A stretch of DNA of 7,006 nt from Verrucomicrobiales bacterium (GTDB lineage: Bacteria; Verrucomicrobiota; Verrucomicrobiia; Limisphaerales; Palsa-1400): positions 1-7,006 of the forward strand of contig JAQGOW010000552.1 in the NCBI GenBank assembly GCA_028293405.1, in the 5' to 3' direction. A program made the translations under genes and the position numbers. The notes under the pieces are model-generated. The model searched no databases and had not been told where the DNA came from. It saw only the letters and a list, made by a program, of their open reading frames with translations. Shown piece after piece: positions 1 to 4,230 of the stretch (within the stretch, counting starts at the first letter, position 1; the number at the start of each line of letters is the position of its first letter).

Positions 1-829
1 TTTGTCCAGTGGAGTAGAAGCTTGATGCCCATACGGCAACTTCGTGCCAGGTTTGATATTCGCTCACCTCGAATCGCGGCCTCGGATCAAACCACCTAGG
101 CACAGAGTCCTCCCACTGCATCGCAGGGATATCCGCAACTTCCCAAACAAGTTCGTTCGTTCCGTTTACTTCGGACCTGCGCGGCTCGGCGGCACCGTTA
201 TGTTGCCGCACGTACAGTTTCCGATCTTTAGCAAAAAACATCCGATAACGTTGCATCGCCACCGGCACGCCCCATTGCAAGTTGTAGATTCCAGCGTGTC
301 GTCCTTTGTGAATGGGATTAAAGCCATGGATGGTATACTCGTAATCGATAATATCACCGACGCGCACGTCTTCGAGAAATATGACCGCAGACAAGCTACC
401 GTCATACACATTGCGATCGAGATCCCGCTCGCGCTGCACAACTTTGACGCGTGATGGTTTAAGTTGCTCAACCCTATTGGTCCCGCGGCGGATACGGGCA
501 CTGTGCAAGGTGAGATGCTGATACGATGGATCAAAATCTGTAGACAACGATGACTCTTCTTGCAGTCCGCTGGCGTTAAGAATGACCTTGCTGCTGTGGA
601 AATAGCGATCCTGCGATTCGATCTGAGCTTGTTCTTCGAAAAGGAGGTAGGCGTGACTGCCGGAAGTTGTTGCTGAAAAACGATTGTTGTTAAAGTTGGT
701 GACGGTCGAAGGCACGACCCACCCCGGAGGCGGTGCAATGTTCCACGTCGAAGCTTCTTGAGCGCCAAGTGCCGGAGAGGACAAGACACAAAACCCCACA
801 AGCGCGACAATACTCGAGACCCATTTCAT
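1..829 (-). CDS. Exported DUF3857 domain protein (partial, C-terminus beyond left edge)
   Basis: The minus-strand frame is open from an ATG at 829 to the window edge (276 codons, no stop), so the gene is truncated by the window, not broken. The N-terminus (MKWVSSIVALVGFCVLSSPA, then LGA-QEAS) looks like a Sec signal peptide with cleavage near residue 23, placing the protein in the periplasm or outside. Residues about 70-260 match the DUF3857 style: FDPSYQHLTLHSARIRR, then KVVQRERDLDRNVYDGSLS, FLEDVRVGDIIDYEYTIHG.NP, LQWGVPVAMQRYRMFF, and EYQTWHEVAVWASSFY near the edge. In that family DUF3857 is commonly followed by a transglutaminase-like cysteine-peptidase fold, which would lie left of this window; I cannot see it. 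The biochemical role of DUF3857 is not established. There is no clear Shine-Dalgarno before the ATG; the start is chosen because it gives the signal peptide. It is divergent from the gene at 1044. The family call is fairly sure, the function unknown. Confidence 0.85.
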   Translation of the reverse strand, partial: MKWVSSIVALVGFCVLSSPALGAQEASTWNIAPPPGWVVPSTVTNFNNNRFSATTSGSHAYLLFEEQAQIESQDRYFHSSKVILNASGLQEESSLSTDFDPSYQHLTLHSARIRRGTNRVEQLKPSRVKVVQRERDLDRNVYDGSLSAVIFLEDVRVGDIIDYEYTIHGFNPIHKGRHAGIYNLQWGVPVAMQRYRMFFAKDRKLYVRQHNGAAEPRRSEVNGTNELVWEVADIPAMQWEDSVPRWFDPRPRFEVSEYQTWHEVAVWASSFYSTGQ

Positions 830-1043
830 TGGTTGGTGTGTCCGAGAATAAAGGTGATAACACAGACACAAAAGCGAAAACGGTGGCAGCCCAGAGACAA
901 GCGGCTAAAACAACGGTTGAGTGGAGGCACCGGAGTTGGTCCCAAATTGAGAAGGGCTACGCAATATCGGGTGAGTTCGGAGGGTAAAATCATGGTCTAG
1001 GTGATTTTCGGCATTGAGTTGACAGGTCTAACGTCGGAGCCTC

Positions 1044-1274
1044 GTGAAAATCCTGTTACAACATCGCGGGACGAAGTTGTTCTTGGGAAAACTCGGTGAC
1101 TGGACCCGTTCCGAGTCCGACGCCGCCCTCTTCGCCACGGCTTTGGCCGCATTCAGGTATTCGGAAGAAAACTATCTCGGGGATACGGAAGTGATCTTTC
1201 GCACGCGTCACCCCGCCTTAGCAGCGCAGTCCGTGCGGTGGCGTGAAACAGCTTCAGAGCTTGATTTTTATTGA
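1044..1274 (+). CDS. Small hypothetical protein, 76 aa, upstream of receiver gene
   Basis: This is a short ORF with a GTG start preceded by GGAG (1036-1039, spacing about 4 nt) and ending in TGA at 1272-1274. The protein begins KILLQHRGTKLFLGKLGDWT and continues with ALFATALAAFRYSEENYLG, EVIFRTRHPAL. It is soluble-looking, with no signal peptide or membrane helix and no cysteines. The layout (QHR-TKL-FL at the start, a Trp-Thr pair, then an Ala-rich helix and a beta-type VIFR strand) resembles short conserved proteins I have seen in Verrucomicrobia, but I cannot assign a function. The next gene, a stand-alone receiver domain, begins about 10-20 nt downstream, so the two are probably cotranscribed. 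A regulatory or partner role for the receiver is only a guess. No convincing promoter was found in the 214-nt gap upstream. Confidence 0.6.
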   Translation: MKILLQHRGTKLFLGKLGDWTRSESDAALFATALAAFRYSEENYLGDTEVIFRTRHPALAAQSVRWRETASELDFY

Positions 1275-1283
1275 CAGGGCAGG

Positions 1284-1700
1284 TTGAATTGGGCGATGGG
1301 CCAAAAGTCCGGCTCAATTTATTTGATCTACGTAGTCGATGATAAACCTGCGTTGGTGGATCTCGCAACGCTTGTGTTAGAAGCGGCGGGCTATGCTGTG
1401 CGCGGATTTCAGGATCCGCTGGAGGTAATCGCAGCCATTCAACAAGGAGCACCGGTGCCCGATATTTTGCTGCCGGATTTCGACATGCCGCAGATGAACG
1501 GCCTGGAATTGATTCGGCGATGCCGACGTCTCCAGCCGACTTTAAAAACGATCATGGTGAGCGGGACGATTGATCCTGCGGGCATGGGCATTGAGAGCAC
1601 GACCGTAAACAGGTTTTTGCAGAAGCCATATTCGCCAGCAACTTTGCGCGATGCGATTGGCCAATTAATGTCCGGCGACGGAACGCCCGGCGGTGCTTAA
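1284..1700 (+). CDS. Stand-alone response regulator receiver domain protein (CheY-like)
   Basis: A single REC domain fills the protein (138 aa from the TTG at 1284; 134 aa from the ATG at 1296, which is an equally plausible start). Numbering from the TTG, the key residues are all present: acidic pair D19-D20 (YVVDD), phospho-acceptor D65 in LLPDFDMPQMNG, the switch Ser S93 in IMVSGT, and K114 in FLQKPY. No DNA-binding or enzymatic output domain follows, so it should act by protein-protein contact with a partner after phosphoryl transfer from a histidine kinase; no kinase is in the window. It sits just downstream of the 76-aa hypothetical gene, probably as an operon. Its TAA (1698-1700) is immediately followed by the stop codon of the convergent prepilin-like gene, with no intergenic base. 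The mild oddity is Pro64 before the acceptor Asp, where Thr/Ser/Met is more usual. Confidence 0.9.
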   Translation: MNWAMGQKSGSIYLIYVVDDKPALVDLATLVLEAAGYAVRGFQDPLEVIAAIQQGAPVPDILLPDFDMPQMNGLELIRRCRRLQPTLKTIMVSGTIDPAGMGIESTTVNRFLQKPYSPATLRDAIGQLMSGDGTPGGA

Positions 1701-2099
1701 CTACGGCAAGGCGTGAGTCGGCACGTTTTTGCAGGACGGCGAGGTCGACATGTCATTGACATCGTAGCTTGTTGCAAAGGTCTGAGCTGGATCAGAGGGA
1801 CACAGAGGCAAAACGCCACTGGCGCGACCTATGTAAGGTTGAATCTGGGGGCCGGTCGGGGTGGCGGTTGAACTGGCGCGATTTTCGAGCGCCCACTGTT
1901 GCTTGGCGCCGTCGACCAGACGCAGGTTATCCATGCAGGTATTTTCCTGGGCACGTGCGCGCGCGCGCATGACACCAGGAATGGCAATTGCGGCAATCAA
2001 TCCGATGATTGCTACCACGATCATAATTTCCACGAGCGTAAAACCACGTTGACTACGAACGACTGTTTTCATGAGGAATGGGTCAGAACTGAATGACAT
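1701..2099 (-). CDS. Type IV pilin / type II pseudopilin-like protein (second of tandem pair)
   Basis: The protein carries a class III prepilin signal: RSQRG followed by FTLVEIMIVVAIIGLIAAIA, with cleavage by prepilin peptidase expected between Gly19 and Phe20 and Glu5 of the mature chain present. The hydrophobic N-terminal helix spans about residues 20-43. The globular part is short (about 90 residues) with NTCMDNLRLVDGAKQQWALE, TPTGPQIQPYIGR, VLPLCP and PSCK; three cysteines are shared with its neighbour. It is likely an inner-membrane-anchored pseudopilin or minor pilin of a type II secretion/type IV pilus-like machine; this short family is numerous in Verrucomicrobia, and the exact role is unknown. 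The full ORF is 132 aa; an in-frame ATG at 2072 would give a 123-aa protein with a 10-residue leader. No clear ribosome binding site favours either. Its start lies 12 nt after the stop of the paralogous gene, so the two form an operon and a recent duplication. Confidence 0.9.
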   Translation of the reverse strand: MSFSSDPFLMKTVVRSQRGFTLVEIMIVVAIIGLIAAIAIPGVMRARARAQENTCMDNLRLVDGAKQQWALENRASSTATPTGPQIQPYIGRASGVLPLCPSDPAQTFATSYDVNDMSTSPSCKNVPTHALP

Positions 2100-2111
2100 T
2101 TTCTGCCGTCG

Positions 2112-2510
2112 TTACGGAAGATGGGTTGTTAGAACTTTGCAGGTAGGAGTAGTAGACATATCATTGATGATGTAACTGGTATCAAAAGTTTGGGTCGGAT
2201 CGGCCGGACATATCGGCAAAACACCGGCGTTGCCACGTCCGAGATAAGGCTGAAGTTGCGGACCTGTCGGCGTATCGGTGGATGTGGCGTGGTTTTCGAG
2301 CGCCCATTGCTGTTTAGCGCCATCGATCAAACGCAAGTGGTCCAGACACGTGTTCTGCTGGGCGCGAGCGCGTGCGGTGAGAAAACTGGGCATGGCGATA
2401 CTGGCCAGCAGCCCGATAATCGAGACCACAATCATTATTTCCAGCAGGGTAAAACCGGCTGACCGAGTTAGTTTTTTTGCATGTGCGTTCACGTCAAACC
2501 AGCGATGCAA
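2112..2510 (-). CDS. Type IV pilin / type II pseudopilin-like protein (first of tandem pair)
   Basis: This is a paralogue of the next gene, with the same prepilin signal (RSAG then FTLLEIMIVVSIIGLLASIA; Glu5 present) and the same globular region (NTCLDHLRLIDGAKQQWALE, TPTGPQLQPYLGR, GVLPICP, PTCK). By hand alignment from the cleavage site, about 80 of some 114 positions are identical. The longest frame begins at a TTG (2510), giving 132 aa and a 19-residue leader, equal to the leader of the neighbour's longest form; a GTG at 2492 would give a 13-residue leader and is also reasonable. Neither has a visible Shine-Dalgarno site. Processing by prepilin peptidase and membrane anchoring through the first 25 mature residues are expected from the family. 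No pilus assembly ATPase, platform protein or peptidase gene is in the window, so the machine it serves is unknown. Confidence 0.9.
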   Translation of the reverse strand: MHRWFDVNAHAKKLTRSAGFTLLEIMIVVSIIGLLASIAMPSFLTARARAQQNTCLDHLRLIDGAKQQWALENHATSTDTPTGPQLQPYLGRGNAGVLPICPADPTQTFDTSYIINDMSTTPTCKVLTTHLP

Positions 2511-2587
2511 AAGATCATCTTTCGCAGAACTGATAGACGCTTAAGTAGCAAATGGCTGGCCAACCTCGAATCGGGCGCGTGGCAATG

Positions 2588-2622
2588 CAATGCATTGACA
2601 GAAAACGGAATACGTTTGACAG
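2588..2622. promoter_or_regulatory. Candidate regulatory site: paired TTGACAG repeats plus palindrome
   Basis: In the gap upstream of the prepilin pair there are two exact copies of TTGACAG (2595-2601 and 2616-2622), start-to-start 21 bp, about two helical turns. The first overlaps a perfect 10-bp palindrome CAATGCATTG (2588-2597). They lie between the terminator of the lipoprotein gene and the prepilin starts, so an operator or activator site for the minus-strand prepilin operon is possible. On the plus strand TTGACA matches the sigma-70 -35 consensus, but no good -10 and no plus-strand gene follow, so I do not call it a promoter. Confidence 0.25.
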
Positions 2623-2632
2623 GGGAGTTCGC

Positions 2633-2653
2633 AAAAAAGCGAGTCGGCCTCGC
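2633..2653 (-). terminator. Intrinsic terminator of the lipoprotein gene
   Basis: Read on the minus strand, GCGAG-GCCGA-CTCGC forms a perfect 5-bp GC-rich stem with a 5-nt loop and is followed at once by six T residues (2638 down to 2633). It lies 43 nt after the stop of the lipoprotein gene at 2697. The stem is short, but position, strand and T-tract agree. It separates the lipoprotein transcript from the prepilin pair. Confidence 0.7.
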
Positions 2654-2661
2654 AATTAAAG

Positions 2662-2679
2662 CAAAGCCAACCCGCTTTG
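2662..2679 (-). other. Second small hairpin downstream of the lipoprotein gene
   Basis: CAAAGC-GGGTTG-GCTTTG on the minus strand is a perfect 6-bp inverted repeat with a 6-nt loop, placed between the lipoprotein stop and the terminator at 2633-2653. It is followed by CTTTAATTG rather than a T-run. It may be a weak first terminator or may protect the 3' end of the mRNA. Confidence 0.35.
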
Positions 2680-2696
2680 ATATCGGACAAGTGTGA

Positions 2697-3041
2697 TTAT
2701 GGGTTACTGGAAGAACCCGTGCCGGAAGTGCCGCCGCTGGAGCCGCCGACCGAGCCACTGCTGGCACCGCTCCTGGTTTCATTTCCAGAACCGGTCGAGT
2801 TGCCGGAGCTGGAACCTTGCAAGCTGCTGTCGCTGGCGGAGCCGCTGCCGCGTTGTTGGTTGAGGCCGCTCGAACCTGGATAAGGTTGTTGATTCATGTC
2901 GCGAGCCGGCATCGATTGGATCGAGTTCGTGCTGGTCGAAGCGCCCGCTGGTTCATTCATCGAAGCGCCCTGGTCACGATCGCGGTTATGCGCACAAGCC
3001 ACCAACGCCGCTGCGCCCACAAGTAAGAGTAATTTCTTCAT
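2697..3041 (-). CDS. Ser/Gly-rich small lipoprotein
   Basis: The 114-aa reading from the ATG at 3041 starts MKKLLLLVGAAALVAC, a typical lipoprotein signal peptide with lipobox LVAC; Cys16 would be lipidated. Ala at the +2 position favours the outer membrane under the E. coli rule. The mature part begins AHNRDRDQG and is then low complexity, rich in Ser, Gly, Asn, Gln and Thr (QGSSSGNSTGSG, GASSGSVGGSSGGTSG), with no recognisable fold; it is probably disordered. An upstream in-frame ATG at 3062 would add MRVTLAR and spoil the usual signal layout, so I prefer 3041. No Shine-Dalgarno is evident. It is divergent from the WXG100-like operon, with 139 nt between starts, and terminated by the hairpin at 2633-2653. 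I cannot assign a function; small lipoproteins of this type are common in Verrucomicrobia and often annotated only as hypothetical. Confidence 0.75.
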   Translation of the reverse strand: MKKLLLLVGAAALVACAHNRDRDQGASMNEPAGASTSTNSIQSMPARDMNQQPYPGSSGLNQQRGSGSASDSSLQGSSSGNSTGSGNETRSGASSGSVGGSSGGTSGTGSSSNP

Positions 3042-3124
3042 ACGTGCCAAGGTAACGCGCATGCGAGGTTTTCAAACCCGAACGGGGCATCGCGACAAAA
3101 TTGTTCGTCCTCTAATGGAAAGAC

Positions 3125-3133
3125 TGGTACACT
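3125..3133 (+). promoter_or_regulatory. Possible extended -10 promoter of the WXG100-like operon
   Basis: TGGTACACT at 3125-3133 matches the extended -10 form TGn-TATAAT, with hexamer TACACT. The nearest -35-like hexamer, TTGTTC at 3101-3106, is 21 bp away, too far, so an extended -10 promoter would have to work largely without it. Transcription would begin near 3140, giving a leader of about 40 nt containing the hairpin at 3148-3165. This is a visual match only. Confidence 0.3.
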
Positions 3134-3147
3134 ACGGGTGTGAGGAG

Positions 3148-3165
3148 AGCCGCCCATCGGCGGTT
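3148..3165 (+). other. Hairpin in the leader of the WXG100-like gene
   Basis: CCGCC-CATC-GGCGG (3150-3163) is a perfect 5-bp GC stem with a 4-nt loop, extendable by a G-U and an A-U pair to 3148 and 3165. It ends 15 nt before the ATG at 3181, and a run of five T residues stands directly before that ATG. It could affect translation initiation or mRNA stability; the T-run is too far from the stem for a classical terminator. Confidence 0.35.
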
Positions 3166-3180
3166 AACAGAAAGATTTTT

Positions 3181-3453
3181 ATGGCCCAGGCAGTCATGGA
3201 TCCCGAACAGGTGCGGCGATTTGCCGAAGAGCTGAAGCGCTTCAACGCCGACCTCCAAACCCGCATGTCGGCACTTCAGGCGCGCTTTGGGCAGCTAAGT
3301 GACTCGTGGCAAGACCAGGAGCACCTGAAGTTTGCCGAGGAGTTCAAGCAAACGATGAAAACGCTCAACAAGTTTATGGAGCTTTCCAACCAGCACGGGC
3401 CCTATCTGCTGCGCAAGGCGCAACGGATCGAGGAATATTTGAACCAGCACTGA
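3181..3453 (+). CDS. WXG100-like small helical protein (W-x-D variant), 90 aa
   Basis: This is a short, cysteine-free, all-helical-looking protein of WXG100 size. A first helix (DPEQVRRFAEELKRFNADLQ...LQARFGQL) leads to a turn SDSWQDQEHLKF, followed by a second helix (AEEFKQTMKTLNKFMELSNQ...LRKAQRIEEYL). A central Trp between two helices is the mark of the WXG100/EsxA family, whose members dimerise and are exported by type VII secretion. Here the Gly of WXG is Asp, and a Phe follows nine residues after the Trp start, as in the divergent Gram-negative variants. It is the first gene of a four-gene operon with an FtsK-type ATPase, which supports the call. The ATG at 3181 has no Shine-Dalgarno; an in-frame ATG at 3196 (MDPEQ...) preceded by CAGG is an alternative giving 85 aa. 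Whether it is a secreted substrate or a structural partner is unknown. Confidence 0.8.
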   Translation: MAQAVMDPEQVRRFAEELKRFNADLQTRMSALQARFGQLSDSWQDQEHLKFAEEFKQTMKTLNKFMELSNQHGPYLLRKAQRIEEYLNQH

Positions 3454-3463
3454 ACGACTTTGC

Positions 3464-4021
3464 ATGGCCCAACAAGGCGCAAACATTTCATCGGTAGAGG
3501 CGCTGGACACGTTCCGTGCGGCATTGGTGTTGTACTTGAGCAAGGCGCGACCGACCTTGGATGAAATCAATGCAGAGGTGGTACGGTTGCGGGTTTGGCT
3601 CGAGAGCGATCGACGGATTTTTTGGGAAAAGCAGGCGCGCCGATGCGCGTTGAAGTTGGAAGAAGCCAAACAATCGGTGTTTAGCGCGGAGATGTCGCGC
3701 TTGCGTGAATCGACTTCGGCAGAACGCACGGCGGTGACGAAGGCGCAACGGGACCTGGCGGAAGCGGAAGCGAAGCTGGCGAGTGTCAAAAAGTGGGTGA
3801 GCGATTTTGAAAGCCGCGTGTCGCCACTGGCCAAACAGCTCGAGCGAATGCAGTCGTTCCTTTCCAGTGGATTGCCCAGGGCGCACGCGCATTTAACGGA
3901 ATCGATTCGAACATTGGAGGCTTATGCAAATGTGGGGATGCCAGTTGCGGCTCCTGCGATTGCAGAACCAACGGTTTTACCGGTTGAGCCCGATCTTACA
4001 AACGAGGAGAAGGCGTCATGA
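3464..4021 (+). CDS. Coiled-coil protein of the WXG100/FtsK-like operon, 185 aa
   Basis: I do not recognise a named family. It is almost entirely helical and charged. Residues about 10-50 form a first helix region (ALDTFRAALVLYLSKARPTL, then VVRLRVWLESDRRIFWEKQA). Residues about 55-140 look like a long coiled coil rich in Ala, Glu, Arg and Lys (KLEEAKQSVFSAEMSRLRES, TKAQRDLAEAEAKLASVKKW). A helix LPRAHAHLTESIRTLEAYAN follows, and then a flexible Pro/Ala/Val/Glu-rich tail (about residues 158-185). There is no signal peptide, membrane helix or cysteine except one Cys near residue 60. It starts 10 nt after the WXG100-like gene and its stop overlaps the next start (ATGA), so all are probably translated together. 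A role as adaptor, chaperone or structural component for the small helical proteins and ATPase is inferred from position only. Confidence 0.85.
   Translation: MAQQGANISSVEALDTFRAALVLYLSKARPTLDEINAEVVRLRVWLESDRRIFWEKQARRCALKLEEAKQSVFSAEMSRLRESTSAERTAVTKAQRDLAEAEAKLASVKKWVSDFESRVSPLAKQLERMQSFLSSGLPRAHAHLTESIRTLEAYANVGMPVAAPAIAEPTVLPVEPDLTNEEKAS
4004..4013 (+). promoter_or_regulatory. Strong ribosome binding site for the 70-aa gene
   Basis: GAGGAGAAGG stands 4 nt before the ATG at 4018, with GGAG 8 nt from it. It is the best Shine-Dalgarno in the window and lies inside the end of the preceding gene. It supports the start choice and suggests that this product is made at a higher rate than simple coupling would give. 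Confidence 0.6.
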
Positions 4022-4230
4022 GTTTGGCGGCGAACAAAACCCGATTGACCTCGGTGACACAGGAACTGTTCAATCGTTGGCGTGAAACCCAGCAGTATTG
4101 GCGCGACCAAAAAGCCGCAGAGTTCGACCGACTTTATATGGAAGAGCTCAATGCGAGCGTCAACGCCGCCGCCGGTGTGATTGATCAGCTCGACAAAATT
4201 ATCGCCAAAATAAAAAAAGATTGTGAGTAA
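4018..4230 (+). CDS. Small helical protein with W-x-D-Q motif, 70 aa
   Basis: This is a short, soluble, all-helical-looking protein. A first helix (LTSVTQELFNRWRETQQYW) runs into the motif WRDQKAAEF, followed by a second helix (YMEELNASVNAAAGVIDQLD) and a basic end (KIIAKIKKDCE). The W-R-D-Q-x4-F core is close to W-Q-D-Q-x4-F in the WXG100-like protein two genes upstream, suggesting that both belong to one divergent WXG100-type group, although this one is shorter and carries its Trp later in the first half. It could pair with the first as a heterodimer, as EsxA/EsxB do; this is an inference. The start overlaps the stop of the coiled-coil gene (ATGA) and has a strong Shine-Dalgarno; its last 8 nt overlap the start of the ATPase gene. 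I know of no experimentally defined function. Confidence 0.8.
   Translation: MSLAANKTRLTSVTQELFNRWRETQQYWRDQKAAEFDRLYMEELNASVNAAAGVIDQLDKIIAKIKKDCE

Noticed and set aside
44..454. Plus-strand open frame of 136 codons, and minus-strand frame at 166-810
   Set aside because: Both overlap the DUF3857 gene, which has a signal peptide and family motifs in its own minus-strand frame and no stop across 276 codons.
733..1000. Two overlapping plus-strand open frames of 80-84 codons
   Set aside because: They partly overlap the DUF3857 start, consist of basic low-information sequence, and have no good ribosome site or recognisable pattern.
1018..1023. TTGACA as -35 box of the 76-aa gene
   Set aside because: A -10 box at normal spacing would fall on the start codon at 1044, so it cannot serve that start.
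1954..1972. Alternating GC run (GCGCGCGCGC) as a repeat or Z-DNA element
   Set aside because: It lies within the prepilin-like gene and encodes MRARARAQ, a segment conserved as ARARAQ in the paralogue; coding constraint explains it.
2579..2597. Sigma-54-like site (TGGCA...TGCA) upstream of the prepilin genes
   Set aside because: The GG and GC dinucleotides are one base too close, and it faces the plus strand, where no gene follows.
2677..2883. Plus-strand Pro/Glu/Leu-rich open frame opposite the lipoprotein gene
   Set aside because: The repetitive composition is explained as the complement of the Ser/Gly-rich lipoprotein codons; the minus frame has a proper signal peptide, lipobox and terminator.
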